Source: Oscillibacter sp. (GTDB taxonomy: Bacteria > Bacillota > Clostridia > Oscillospirales > Oscillospiraceae). From it: DNA of 33,562 nt. The notes under the pieces were generated by a model. It was given only the letters and a program-made list of their open reading frames with translations. It did no database searches and was not told the DNA's origin. A program made the position numbers and the translations under genes. The stretch is taken from positions 1 to 33,562 of the forward strand of contig JALCRR010000017.1 of the NCBI GenBank assembly GCA_022652815.1. Direction: 5' to 3'. Each line of letters opens with the position of its first letter. Within the stretch, counting starts at the first letter, position 1. Shown here piece after piece: positions 1 to 7,995 of the stretch.

Positions 1-172
1 CGGTCCGGGCTTTTTCCTCCAGCTCCACCGTCCGCTGCTGCTTTGCGTAGTGATAGCTCAGGGAGAAGAAGGAGGCGCCCAGCAGCGCCAGCGTCAGCAT
101 CACCGTTCCCGCGGTGACAAACAGCTGCCGCCAGTACAGCCCCTGAAAGCGTGCGCTGAATTTCTTTTTCAT
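1..172 (-). CDS. sensor histidine kinase, N-terminal fragment (runs off window)
   Basis: Only the first 57 codons are in the window, reading leftward from an ATG at 172-170. They begin MKKKFSARFQ, followed by a hydrophobic segment (LFVTAGTVMLTLALLGASFF) that looks like the first membrane helix of a two-component sensor kinase. A charged helix rich in Gln, Glu, Lys and Arg then starts the extracytoplasmic part. An AAGAGG ribosome binding site precedes the ATG. It lies 36 bases downstream of the OmpR-type response regulator on the same strand, the usual regulator-then-kinase operon order. No catalytic domain is visible, so the kinase call is inferred from context and the N-terminal architecture. 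Confidence 0.72.
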   Translation of the reverse strand, partial: MKKKFSARFQGLYWRQLFVTAGTVMLTLALLGASFFSLSYHYAKQQRTVELEEKART

Positions 173-208
173 ATTCACGCCTCTTAGAAAATTTTACGCG
201 GATGGCGG

Positions 209-913
209 TCAGCCCCTGGAGGGCTGGGCGGCGCCGGTGACCTCGAATTTGTAGCCCACGCCCCAGACGGTTTTCAGCGCCCACTGATCCGAGATGTTCT
301 CCACCTTTTCCCGCAGGCGCTTGATGTGTACGTCCACCGTCCGGGAATCGCCGAAGTAGTCGAAGCCCCAGACCTCGTCCAGAAGCTGGTTGCGGGTGTA
401 GACCCGGTTGGGGGTGGCGGCCAGGTGATAGAGCAGCTCCAGCTCCTTGGGGGGCGTGTCGATCTGCCTGCCGTCCACGATCAGCTCGTAGGAGTCCAGG
501 TCGATGACCAGCTTGTCGAACACCAGCCGTTTTTTCGTATCGGAGGGAATCTCCGTCCGGCGCAGCACCGCGTTGATCCGCGCCAGAAGCTCCTTCATTT
601 CAAAGGGCTTGACCAGATAGTCGTCCGCGCCCATCTCCAGGCCCTGGATCCGATCCAGCACCTCGCTTTTGGCGGTGAGCATGATGATGGGCACCTTGCT
701 GGTCTCCCGGATTTTGGCGCACACCGACCAGCCGTCCATTACGGGCAGCATAATGTCCAGGAGAATGAGGTCGGGCACCTGCTTTTTGAATTCCTCGATG
801 GCCTTCCCGCCGTCGGCGGCGATGCGGACGTCGAAGCCCTCCTTCACAAGGTACATATGGATGAGGTCGGAGATGTTGCCGTCATCCTCCACCACCAGAA
901 TATTTCGCGCCAT
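209..913 (-). CDS. OmpR/PhoB-family response regulator
   Basis: This 234-residue protein is a DNA-binding response regulator of a two-component system. The receiver domain (about 3-115) has the acidic pair D10/D11, phospho-acceptor D53 in LLDIMLP, T80 and K102 in LVKPF. The C-terminal winged helix (about 128-228) carries the OmpR-type signatures PPKELELL, SRTVDVHIKRLREK and VWGVGYKF. The ATG at 913 has GGAGG seven bases upstream. The gene precedes the truncated membrane kinase at 172, its likely partner. The stimulus cannot be told from the sequence. A VanR/PhoP-like cell-envelope role is possible but unproven. Confidence 0.95.
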   Translation of the reverse strand: MARNILVVEDDGNISDLIHMYLVKEGFDVRIAADGGKAIEEFKKQVPDLILLDIMLPVMDGWSVCAKIRETSKVPIIMLTAKSEVLDRIQGLEMGADDYLVKPFEMKELLARINAVLRRTEIPSDTKKRLVFDKLVIDLDSYELIVDGRQIDTPPKELELLYHLAATPNRVYTRNQLLDEVWGFDYFGDSRTVDVHIKRLREKVENISDQWALKTVWGVGYKFEVTGAAQPSRG

Positions 914-939
914 CGTGATTCCTCCCGTGTCGTCATTTA

Positions 940-953
940 CAGGGTATTCCCTG
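940..953. promoter_or_regulatory. short inverted repeat upstream of the response regulator
   Basis: CAGGG-TATT-CCCTG is a perfect 5-bp inverted repeat about 27 bases before the regulator start codon. It could be an operator or a small leader hairpin. No convincing -35/-10 pair was found beside it. Confidence 0.25.
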
Positions 954-1001
954 AATATCTTACCGTTCTTTTGCTGGAAAATGTTGAAATTTCCGTGAAT
1001 T

Positions 1002-2141
1002 TCACGACGTCTCCGTCAGAACCGAAAGCCGGCCGCCGGCGCTTTGCACCCCGGAGAGGAACGTCCGCAGGGCGGAGGCGGTGACGGGGCCGCCCTGCCA
1101 CACGGTTACGGCGCCGGAGCGGGCGGCGACATTCCGCAGCAGCGTCCGGGCGCCGGAGGAGGTGCGCAGCGGCGCGGTAGGACGGTTGATGTCCGGAGCA
1201 AGGACGCAGTAACCCGCGGCCTCCGCGGCGGCAACGTCATCCCGGGCGGCGTTTTCGATTCGGCACAGCCGGGTTTTAAGACCTGCCGCGGCGAACAGAG
1301 CCTCATTGGCGGAGCGGAGCTGCCGGTCGGGAGACACTTCCGCCGACCCGTCGGCGATGAGGCCCACGCCCTGCCCCGCCGCGCACATCCGGCGCAGCAG
1401 ATCCCCGTTTTCGCGGATCTGGGTCTCCGTCATGTAAAAGGTGGCGTACGCGCCGCCGGTTCCGGCGCCGGAGCTCAGGGCGCTCAGCACCGCCCCGGCG
1501 GATTGGGCGTCGGACATGCGGATGCACAGGCGCACGGTTTTTCCGGCGGGAACCGCATCCGGCGTCTCCTGAACGGAGGGGGCGGCCGGTGTGGACGCGG
1601 TTCCGCCCCGGGATTTGAGATATTTGCTGTACCGGCTAGCAAGAAGCCCCGCGCCGGCGTCGATGAGATCCGCGTCGGACAAAGAGGCGCGGCTGCTCCG
1701 CAGCCGGATCAGATAGCCGTGGGGGACCTTGGCGGTGGAGTAGGTGAGACCGAAGAAGCTGGCGATCAGCGAGACGGGGACGAAGGCGTTCCCGTTTCGG
1801 GTGACGGCGGAGGGGAAGTAGTTGTTTCCCTTGCCGTCGGAGACCATGTTGTCACCCAGCGTAAAGATCAGCGCCATGTCCGGCTTGTCCGTCCGCCAGA
1901 CAGCCGCCCGCTGCTTGTAGCGGTTATAGGAGGCGGCGACGCCCAGCTCCTGATTGGAGAAAAGCGTGGTACACACGTAGAGGTAGCCGCCGGACCAGAA
2001 GGGCATAGTGGCGTCGGTCACCTCCAGCAGCGTCTCGTTGACCGCCGGGAAATAGACGTTTTCCACGGCCCGGGCCGGGACGGGAACCAGCTCCGCCAGC
2101 AGAATTACCGCGCAGAGCAGCGCGGCTGTTTTTCGTCTCAC
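1002..2141 (-). CDS. secreted protein with a degenerate polysaccharide-deacetylase-like (NodB) domain
   Basis: This 379-residue protein starts at a GTG with GGAGGTGGGG upstream. Residues 1-25 are a Sec signal peptide (LLCAVILLAELVPVPARA), so it is exported. Residues about 27-150 resemble the copper-amine-oxidase N-terminal-like repeats of Firmicute wall proteins (AFVPVSLIASFFGL). After a Pro/Ala linker near 180-200, the C-terminal half follows the NodB fold: ATFYMTETQIRENGDLLRRM matches the usual ATFFV...LVRRI segment. However, the metal-binding HxxxH motif is replaced by GVGLIADGS, so deacetylase activity looks lost. It lies between spoIID and a two-component system on the same strand and may act in envelope or spore biology. 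The fold call is by motif only. Confidence 0.6.
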   Translation of the reverse strand: MRRKTAALLCAVILLAELVPVPARAVENVYFPAVNETLLEVTDATMPFWSGGYLYVCTTLFSNQELGVAASYNRYKQRAAVWRTDKPDMALIFTLGDNMVSDGKGNNYFPSAVTRNGNAFVPVSLIASFFGLTYSTAKVPHGYLIRLRSSRASLSDADLIDAGAGLLASRYSKYLKSRGGTASTPAAPSVQETPDAVPAGKTVRLCIRMSDAQSAGAVLSALSSGAGTGGAYATFYMTETQIRENGDLLRRMCAAGQGVGLIADGSAEVSPDRQLRSANEALFAAAGLKTRLCRIENAARDDVAAAEAAGYCVLAPDINRPTAPLRTSSGARTLLRNVAARSGAVTVWQGGPVTASALRTFLSGVQSAGGRLSVLTETS

Positions 2142-2163
2142 AGGGTCCCCACCTCCGTTTCGC

Positions 2164-2357
2164 GGCGGCCTTCCGGCCGCCTGTGGGCAGAATCGCGGTA
2201 CTTAAGATGATTATACCATAAATTGCAGGCAATTTATGGTATGCCGTCACCCCCGCCGGTTGCCCCGCAAGGGGCGAGGCGGCGGACGATTGCAATGCGC
2301 CAAAGCGCACAGCGCTTTGATGCGCAGGTATAATGGCCGCTTTGCGGTCATTATACC
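2164..2357. repeat. cluster of palindromic hairpins between spoIID and the next gene
   Basis: Four hairpins lie within 194 bases. They are GGCGGCC-TTCC-GGCCGCC (2164-2181); a perfect 14-bp-arm palindrome ATACCATAAATTGC/AG/GCAATTTATGGTAT (2213-2242); an imperfect GCGCCAAAGCGC-type hairpin (about 2297-2326); and GGTATAATGGCCGC/TTT/GCGGTCATTATACC (2327-2357) with one wobble. Both flanks carry TTATACCAT. This looks like a small palindromic repeat element. Part may also act as a spoIID terminator, though no U-tract is obvious. Confidence 0.5.
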
Positions 2358-2383
2358 ATTTCTCTATGGAAAAAGTAAAGCGC

Positions 2384-3397
2384 TTAGGCAGCTCCTCCCC
2401 GGGACCAGGAGCGGATGGATACGCCGGTATAATAGTGCTCCAGAATTTCCCGCCAGGTTTTCCCGCCCTTGGCCATGGCGTTGGCGCCGTACTGGCTCAT
2501 CCCCACGCCGTGGCCGTAGCCGGTGACAAAAAACACGATTTTCCCCTTCTGCACCTCTGTTTCAAAGGACGCGGAGCGGAGGGAGAAAATGGCCCGCACC
2601 GCCGGGCCCCGGACGGTGACGCCGCCGATGGTGACGGTGTTCACATTGGTGCCCTCCGTGACGGTGAGATTCTGAATCCAGGTGTCGATGCCGCCTGAAA
2701 AATCCGCCTCCGGATGGGAGGCCAGGAATTTCTTCTTGAATTCCTCCGCCGTGAACTCCACCCGGCTGTAATAGTTGGGGATCTTGCTCCCATCCTCCGG
2801 ACTGGTGACGCTCTGAAGATACGGCAGATCCTGGCTCCAGACCTCTCCGGCACTCTTGGTGCGTCCGGCGGAGGAGGAGTGAAACACCGCCAGAATGGGG
2901 GCGTTGTCGTAGAGAAGCGTCTGGGCGTCCGTGGCGGCTACGGCGTTTTCAATTTTTGCCTCGTAGAGCTTACTCCGGCTGCCCCAGTTGGACGCGGCGG
3001 CCGCCTTGCTCAAAAACGCCTGGCAGCACTTGGGATCCGTGCACACATCGGCCTCCGCGCCGTGATTGCTGCCGGTGGAAATTTTATAGAGGGTGTAGGT
3101 TCGGGCAGCCACCGCCTGGGCGCAGAGGGCCTCCTGCTCAAAGGACGCGGGCATCTCCGCCCGCACGACGCCCTGGAGGTATTCGCTCATGCTCATCTGC
3201 TGGACCTTGCCGTCCGCCAGAACCCGAATGGTTTCGGCGCTGTCCACCTCTCCGGGCGGGAGAATTTCAATGGCCTCGGGCTCCTGTTCGCCTGCCTTTT
3301 CCCGGCGGATGACCGTTACCGTGATCAGCGGCAGCAAAAACAGCAGGCATGCCAGCAGCACGGAGATTCTCACGCAGGATTTCGCAGGGTGTTTCAT
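2384..3397 (-). CDS. spoIID: stage II sporulation protein D (SpoIID/LytB domain)
   Basis: SpoIID is a membrane-anchored lytic transglycosylase that cleaves denuded glycan strands during forespore engulfment. The N-terminal segment VRISVLLACLLFLLPLITVTV is the single membrane anchor. The SpoIID domain covers most of the remainder, with the conserved EYLQGVVRAEMP motif whose Glu is the known catalytic acid. Later come AVAARTYTLY and the C-terminal GYGHGVGMSQYGANAMA. The length of about 340 aa is normal for the family. Two in-frame ATGs exist at 3409 and 3397. AAGGA directly abuts the first, which is too close to work, so I prefer 3397, though spacing there is long. The gene may be transcribed from the minus-strand promoter at 3547-3575. 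In the family it is usually a mother-cell (sigma E) gene. Confidence 0.93.
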   Translation of the reverse strand: MKHPAKSCVRISVLLACLLFLLPLITVTVIRREKAGEQEPEAIEILPPGEVDSAETIRVLADGKVQQMSMSEYLQGVVRAEMPASFEQEALCAQAVAARTYTLYKISTGSNHGAEADVCTDPKCCQAFLSKAAAASNWGSRSKLYEAKIENAVAATDAQTLLYDNAPILAVFHSSSAGRTKSAGEVWSQDLPYLQSVTSPEDGSKIPNYYSRVEFTAEEFKKKFLASHPEADFSGGIDTWIQNLTVTEGTNVNTVTIGGVTVRGPAVRAIFSLRSASFETEVQKGKIVFFVTGYGHGVGMSQYGANAMAKGGKTWREILEHYYTGVSIRSWSRGGAA

Positions 3398-3546
3398 CTT
3401 CTTTTCCATTCCTTCCGCCGCGAGCGGAGCCGGGAGCTTCCCGGGGCGGCCGCCCTTGTAGATTTGGCCCGGGGACGGGCCCTGTCAGCAGTCTATGTCC
3501 CGGACGGCCCAAAGATGAACGGCGGGAAAAGCAGACGCTTTTCGAC

Positions 3547-3575
3547 AGTTTAGCACAAACCGTTCGGATAGACAA
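3547..3575 (-). promoter_or_regulatory. putative promoter facing spoIID
   Basis: On the minus strand, TTGTCT (3575-3570), a 17-bp spacer and TAAACT (3552-3547) form a plausible sigma-A-type promoter, 4/6 at each box. Its -35 overlaps the -35 of the plus-strand promoter at 3569-3597. A sigma E promoter would be expected for spoIID, so this may not be its only start. Confidence 0.4.
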
Positions 3576-3597
3576 ATCCGAAGGACCGTGGTATAAT
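3569..3597 (+). promoter_or_regulatory. promoter for the membrane-protein gene
   Basis: TAGACA (3569-3574), a 17-bp spacer and a perfect TATAAT (3592-3597) form a strong vegetative-type promoter pointing toward the gene at 3837. The predicted start near 3604 leaves an unusually long leader of about 230 bases. Confidence 0.7.
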
Positions 3598-3603
3598 CAT
3601 ATC

Positions 3604-3836
3604 CTGCTGAAAACCGGCGGATTTTTTGGCAAAGGACTTGGCTTGCTCCGCCGGCGGCATTTTATCGCTGCCCGCTCTGCGGGTGAAAACAGCGAAATTT
3701 TGTTTGCCGCTTTCGCAGCGGGACGCGGCGAGCCTTCTTCGGCAGGCTGACCGGTGTGAGACCACAGCCTAGGATGCCCACATTCGCCGCTGCGGCGGCA
3801 GGCGTTTATGAAAATCCTCCGAAAGGATTCCTGAAT
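3604..3836 (+). other. long GC-rich leader, no gene recognised
   Basis: This is the inferred 5' untranslated region. It holds several GC-rich inverted segments (for example CCGGCGG near 3612 against CCGCCGG near 3649, and GCCGCTGCGGCGGC near 3786). There is no matching riboswitch core and no convincing coding sequence. It could be a repeat element or a structured leader. Confidence 0.35.
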
Positions 3837-4640
3837 ATGAAAAAATATCTGGCGTTTCCCATTCTGGCGGCGGCGGGCGGAGCCGGGGGCTTTGCCCTGC
3901 GGCTGGCGCAGAACCGCACGGGGTTTGAATCGGATACCGGCCTTCCCATCGCCGGAAATCCGTACGCGCCTGTGCTGATCGGGCTGCTGGTGGTTCTGGC
4001 GGCGGTGTTTGTCTTTCTGGCCCGGATGCTTCCCGGGGAGCGCACGGCGGAGCCGCGGCCGTTTGAGACGTATTTCCGCGGCGGAACCGGAGCGCGGATG
4101 ATGCTGGCACTGGGAATTTTTACCTGGCTTTTTTCCGGTGTGCTGGGACTCTATGCCGGCGTGACGCAGCCCGCCTCCCGGGCGGAACTCATTTTGGGCG
4201 TGCTGACGCTGGCGTCGGCCCTGTGCCTGTTCCCCCTGATTGCCGTCTCCCGCCCGGACGGGGATCGGACGGTGTCCGGCGGGGCGCTGCTGACGCCGGT
4301 GATCTGCCTTGTGATCCGGCTGGTGATCACCTATCGGGAGGATTCCGTCAATCCGGCGCTCTCCGCCTATTATGTGGATCTGCTGGCGCTGGCGCTGCTG
4401 CTGCTGTGCCTCTACCGCACGGCCTCCTTCGCCTTCGGCGACGGGAAGACCCGGCGTCTGACGGTGTATGCGTCCATGGGGGCGGTGCTGTCCATGACCA
4501 CACTGGGCGACAGCCGCTCCGCGGCCGGACTGCTGTTCTACGCCGGCGGGGCGCTGCTCTGCCTGGGCCTTTTGTGCCTGCGCCTCCAGAGCGGGAGCCG
4601 GGCCGCATCCGCCCAGGACGCGCCGGGGGAGGAGCGGTAA
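3837..4640 (+). CDS. multi-pass membrane protein, unknown function
   Basis: This 267-residue hydrophobic protein has about eight predicted membrane helices, including APVLIGLLVVLAAVFVFLA, MMLALGIFTWLFSGVLGLYA and YVDLLALALLLLCLY. Its cytoplasmic tail is short, polar and Ala/Gly/Glu-rich. The ATG at 3837 follows AAAGGA at normal spacing. Upstream in-frame codons back to 3756 have no ribosome binding site and are left out. I recognise no catalytic motif and assign no function. It is monocistronic: its own promoter lies 240 bases upstream and a strong terminator directly follows. Its neighbours are spoIID and tadA, both on the opposite strand. Confidence 0.8.
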   Translation: MKKYLAFPILAAAGGAGGFALRLAQNRTGFESDTGLPIAGNPYAPVLIGLLVVLAAVFVFLARMLPGERTAEPRPFETYFRGGTGARMMLALGIFTWLFSGVLGLYAGVTQPASRAELILGVLTLASALCLFPLIAVSRPDGDRTVSGGALLTPVICLVIRLVITYREDSVNPALSAYYVDLLALALLLLCLYRTASFAFGDGKTRRLTVYASMGAVLSMTTLGDSRSAAGLLFYAGGALLCLGLLCLRLQSGSRAASAQDAPGEER

Positions 4641-4667
4641 CCCGGCAGCGGGGCAATGAAGAAGAAA

Positions 4668-4710
4668 GAGCAGCGGGTCAGCCATTAGGCTGACCCGCTG
4701 CTCCTATTTT
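4668..4710 (+). terminator. intrinsic terminator
   Basis: A perfect 16-bp stem (GAGCAGCGGGTCAGCC with its complement) closes on an ATTA loop and is followed by CTATTTT. On the other strand the stem is followed by TTTCTTC, so it may work weakly in both directions. It ends the membrane-protein transcript. Confidence 0.88.
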
Positions 4711-4856
4711 GGAAGATTGGATGAAAAGAAGTTTTGTCTCTTGCAATTCTTAAGATACAGGATGTTTGTTAAAGAAAACAGCCTGAATTGTTACATTTCC
4801 TTTAAATCTATCCCAATGTCGAAAAAAATCGAACTTGTCCGGCCGGCTCCGGGCGC

Positions 4857-5357
<501 letters not shown>

Positions 5358-5436
5358 TCATTTTTCCGCAACACGGTAATAAAATATGGAATAACTGGAA
5401 ACACTTCCCGTAAGAATAAAGACAGGAGGGAATTCC

Positions 5437-5706
5437 ATGAAAACCATTCTTTTTTCAAAAAAGCCCCCCCGCGATCCCGAGCTGGAGCTTCTGAAGGGGG
5501 AATTGGACACGGCCAGAGAAGACCTCCAGCAGGCGTACCGCCTTTTCAATCAGGCGGTGGATCCGGAATTGGTTGAGTCCTGCATTTACGAAATCAACGC
5601 CGTTAAATCGCGGTGCAATTATCTCATTCGCGCCATCAAGACCCACAGCCCGGAGGAGAGCGCCGCGCTGGGGACTGAGGGAAAGGAGGAAATTACATGG
5701 ACCTGA
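5437..5706 (+). CDS. DUF2508 family protein (YaaL-like)
   Basis: This small 89-residue, mostly helical and charged protein has the DUF2508 pattern: an N-terminal ELELLKGELDTAREDLQQAY helix, then DPELVESCIYEINAVKSRCNYLIR. No catalytic residues are apparent and the biochemical role of the family is unknown. The ATG at 5437 follows AGGAGGG. Its 3' end overlaps bofA by ten bases, so the two are translationally coupled. The same neighbour pair (yaaL-bofA) occurs in Bacillus subtilis, which supports the assignment. Confidence 0.85.
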   Translation: MKTILFSKKPPRDPELELLKGELDTAREDLQQAYRLFNQAVDPELVESCIYEINAVKSRCNYLIRAIKTHSPEESAALGTEGKEEITWT

Positions 5707-5960
5707 GCCAAAAGCTGGCTGTGGGACTGCTGGCGGTCTTTCTGCTTCTGGCGCTGGTGCGGGTGTTCCGGACGCCGCTGAAGCTGGCCGTGAAGCTCCT
5801 GGTGAACACGCTGCTGGGCTTTTTAGCGCTCTGGGCGGTAAACCTCACGGCCGGCATCACGGGCTTTGCCCTGGGACTGAATATCTGGAACGCCCTGACA
5901 GTGGGCGTTCTGGGGCTGCCGGGCTTTCTCCTTCTGCTGCTGGTGCAATGGGTGCTGTAG
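5697..5960 (+). CDS. bofA: pro-sigma-K processing inhibitor BofA family protein
   Basis: BofA is a small mother-cell membrane protein that holds the SpoIVFB protease inactive until a forespore signal arrives, timing sigma K activation during sporulation. This 87-residue protein is almost wholly hydrophobic, with two to three membrane segments. It carries the family's C-terminal pattern NxLTVGVLGLPGFLLLLL (here NALTVGVLGLPGFLLLLL). The ATG at 5697 is preceded by GGAGG and overlaps the DUF2508 reading frame. With spoIID nearby, it shows that the organism comes from a spore-forming lineage. Many Clostridia have bofA without a full sigma K checkpoint, so its exact role here is inferred. Confidence 0.88.
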   Translation: MDLSQKLAVGLLAVFLLLALVRVFRTPLKLAVKLLVNTLLGFLALWAVNLTAGITGFALGLNIWNALTVGVLGLPGFLLLLLVQWVL

Positions 5961-6069
5961 CGGCATACATAGCGATGAATAAAAAACAAAATTGAAGATG
6001 AGATATAAAGAGATAAAAAGAGAAAAACAGCGATATAAAGAGGTTTGACCGAATCGGATGAAAACGATG

Positions 6070-6098
6070 TTGACAGCGTTTTCCGGGTATGGTATAAA
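6070..6098 (+). promoter_or_regulatory. promoter of the rplM-rpsI operon
   Basis: A consensus TTGACA (6070-6075), a 17-bp spacer and TATAAA (6093-6098) place transcription start near 6105, 75 bases before rplM. The 110 bases between bofA and this promoter are A-rich, contain two copies of GATATAAAGAG, and show no terminator. Confidence 0.88.
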
Positions 6099-6105
6099 TA
6101 GTCTT

Positions 6106-6126
6106 GCTCCGATTTTAACCCGGAGC
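6106..6126 (+). promoter_or_regulatory. leader hairpin upstream of rplM (possible L13 autoregulatory leader)
   Basis: GCTCCG (6106-6111) pairs with CGGAGC (6121-6126) right at the predicted transcript start, and a smaller CTTTG/CAAAG hairpin follows. Position and size fit the L13 leader known in Firmicutes, which is thought to bind L13. I have not matched it to the covariance model. Confidence 0.5.
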
Positions 6127-6178
6127 CTTTGAATTGTAAAGCAAAGCTACGAAATATAGAAGTTACGGAGGAAACACC

Positions 6179-6610
6179 ATGTCCACTTTTATGGCAAACA
6201 AGGCCAACATTGAGCGCAAGTGGTACATTCTGGACGCGGCCGGCAAGCCCCTGGGCAAGACGGCGGTCCGCGCCGCAGATCTGCTGCGCGGCAAGACTAA
6301 GACCACTTATACCCCCCATGCCGACTGCGGCGACAACGTGGTCATCATTAACGCCGCCCAGGCGGTTCTGACCGGCCGTAAGGGCGTTCAGAAGATTTAC
6401 CGCACACATTCCGGCTGGGTGGGCGGTCTGCATGAGACTCCCTATCACATCCTGATGAAGGAGAAGCCGGAACTGGCCATGCGCGTGGCTGTCCGCGGTA
6501 TGATGCCCCGCAATACCGTGACGAAGGATTCTCTTAAGCGCCTGCACATTTACGCCGACGCAAACTATGAGCAGCAGGCCCAGAAGCCCGTCGCTCTGGA
6601 CGTTGAATAA
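6179..6610 (+). CDS. rplM: 50S ribosomal protein L13
   Basis: L13 is an early-assembling protein of the large ribosomal subunit. The 143-residue protein matches the usual family length and has the conserved segments [39 protein letters not shown] and VRGMMPRNT. The ATG at 6179 follows GGAGG with seven-base spacing. It heads the standard rplM-rpsI operon, with rpsI 14 bases downstream. A strong promoter and a short hairpin leader precede it. Confidence 0.98.
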   Translation: MSTFMANKANIERKWYILDAAGKPLGKTAVRAADLLRGKTKTTYTPHADCGDNVVIINAAQAVLTGRKGVQKIYRTHSGWVGGLHETPYHILMKEKPELAMRVAVRGMMPRNTVTKDSLKRLHIYADANYEQQAQKPVALDVE

Positions 6611-6624
6611 GGAGGAGCAAGAGA

Positions 6625-7029
6625 ATGTATCAGTCTAAGAAACCGTACCTGTATGGCACCGGCCGCAGAAAGTCCTCTGTTGCCCGTGTTCATCTGTTCC
6701 CCAACGGAACCGGCTCCATCACTGTCAACGGCCGCAGCATTGACGACTATTTTGGCCTGGATACGCTGAAGATGGTTGTCCGTCAGCCCCTGGAGGCGAC
6801 GGAAAATGCCGCGAAAATGGACGTGGTGGCCACGGTTGTCGGCGGCGGCGTCTCCGGACAGGCCGGCGCTCTGCGCCATGGCATTGCCCGCGCCCTGCTG
6901 CTGGCCTCTGAGGAGTACCGTCCCATTTTGAAGAAGGCCGGGTTCCTGACCCGTGATCCCCGCATGAAGGAACGCAAGAAGTACGGCCTCAAAGCCGCAC
7001 GTCGTGCACCTCAGTTCTCCAAGAGATAA
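6625..7029 (+). CDS. rpsI: 30S ribosomal protein S9
   Basis: S9 is a small-subunit protein whose C-terminal tail reaches the P-site tRNA anticodon. The 134-residue protein has the expected [13 protein letters not shown] start, [19 protein letters not shown] in the middle, and the basic tail ending in the family-typical QFSKR. The ATG follows GGAGG. It is the second and last gene of the rplM operon. A long hairpin lies 32 bases after the stop codon. Confidence 0.98.
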   Translation: MYQSKKPYLYGTGRRKSSVARVHLFPNGTGSITVNGRSIDDYFGLDTLKMVVRQPLEATENAAKMDVVATVVGGGVSGQAGALRHGIARALLLASEEYRPILKKAGFLTRDPRMKERKKYGLKAARRAPQFSKR

Positions 7030-7060
7030 AAAGGCCTCAAAAAATCTGATAGCTCAACGG

Positions 7061-7100
7061 TTAAGCCCCATAGGTACACTTTGTGACCTATGGGGCTTAA
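7061..7100 (+). terminator. long hairpin downstream of rpsI, weak terminator
   Basis: TTAAGCCCCATAGGT (7061-7075) pairs perfectly with ACCTATGGGGCTTAA (7086-7100), and CAC/GTG extends the stem inside the loop. There is no clear U-tract after it (TGCCGTG). It may still end the ribosomal operon, or mark the edge of the accessory stretch that follows. Confidence 0.45.
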
Positions 7101-7334
7101 TGCCGTGTACGGGGGAAGCTCTTTAGCTGCAACGCTTGCGGAATTGTTTGAGCGAACCAGGGGGCCTGCCGAAATCAGGATGGGCGAATGCGTAGAGCCA
7201 TCGGGCGGAGAGAAGACACGGCGGCGCCTGAGAGTGCGGACACACCGGCTGCCGAGTTGACAGCCTGCTCCTTGCTGCTTTTATCCCAATCATATCAATA
7301 TGGGACGATCAATTTCGCAATGATCGGAACTGAT
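7101..7334. other. gene-free stretch, possible decayed coding DNA
   Basis: No start-to-stop gene with a ribosome binding site is present. One plus frame stays open across much of the stretch without recognisable domains. The region looks like leftover coding DNA, but I cannot identify a parent gene. Confidence 0.3.
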
Positions 7335-7690
7335 TCATTGCGGAGAGCTGAGACGGTTTAAGGCTGCTTTTGCCCGATCCTCACCGGCCATTGCAGCCAT
7401 GCGATACCAGTTCAATGCTTCATTGACATCCTTTTTAACACCCTGCCCCTTTTCATACAGATAGCCAATGTTCGTATATGCAAGGGCGTCACCAAGTTTT
7501 GCCGCGCTCAGATAGTAGTCTATTGCGGCATGCACATCTTCATGCCTGCGTCGGTGGCTGCACCGCTTCCAGCTGCACTTCCCGCCATGCTTCCGGCGGA
7601 GGAGGCAGCGCCTTTGCCCGAACTGCCGCAGCCTGCGCACAGTCCGACCAGCATCAGCGCGGTAAGCAGAATCGCAATTACTCTTTTCAT
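7335..7690 (-). pseudogene. Sel1-repeat lipoprotein, frame-disrupted
   Basis: Two overlapping minus-strand frames make up one gene. The first, from ATG 7690 (AGGAG seven bases upstream), encodes a lipoprotein signal peptide, MKRVIAILLTALMLVGLCAGC, then a Gly/Ser/Ala linker, and stops near 7520. The second frame contributes a Sel1/TPR-like repeat (AIDYYLSAAKLGD, NIGYLYEKGQGVKKD, ALNWYRMAAMAGE) and ends at 7335. The frame change falls around 7525-7545 where the repeat should begin. An internal deletion or single-base slip would explain it. If intact, it would be a surface lipoprotein with helical repeats for protein contacts. A sequencing error is the main alternative. Confidence 0.7.
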
Positions 7691-7821
7691 CTTAGTTCTC
7701 CTTCTCATGATTTTATATCCAGCCAGTTTGGCTTGATAACTTCTACAAAAACATGATCAGTTTTATGGCGAAATAACTAAAAAACGAGGGTCTGTGCGAT
7801 TTCCATTGATGCTTTTAACCA

Positions 7822-7850
7822 ATTGTACCAACTGTACGGGCAAATGTCAA
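7822..7850 (-). promoter_or_regulatory. promoter for the Sel1 lipoprotein gene
   Basis: On the minus strand, TTGACA (7850-7845), a 17-bp spacer and TACAAT (7827-7822) form a near-consensus promoter. Transcription would start near 7815, giving a leader of about 125 bases. The AT-rich 7709-7995 stretch holds no other recognisable feature. Confidence 0.8.
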
Positions 7851-7995
7851 TAAAGTCCTCTCACCTTTTTTCAAAAATATGACAAGCACATTCATCAATC
7901 TCTGCCGTTTGTCTCTTAAATGTTCTTCTTTTGAGCATATGTTAAAAAAATACTCTAATTATATGCCGTAATCGATTCATCTGTGCAGGAGGCGG

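Noticed and set aside
3597-4685. A 362-codon minus-strand open frame
   Set aside because: It is Gln/Arg/Pro-rich low-complexity translation, antisense to the membrane-protein gene, and spans its terminator.
7049-7068. tRNA-like A-box sequence TAGCTCAACGG after rpsI
   Set aside because: No T-arm box or cloverleaf pairing follows; the downstream bases form the long hairpin at 7061-7100 instead.
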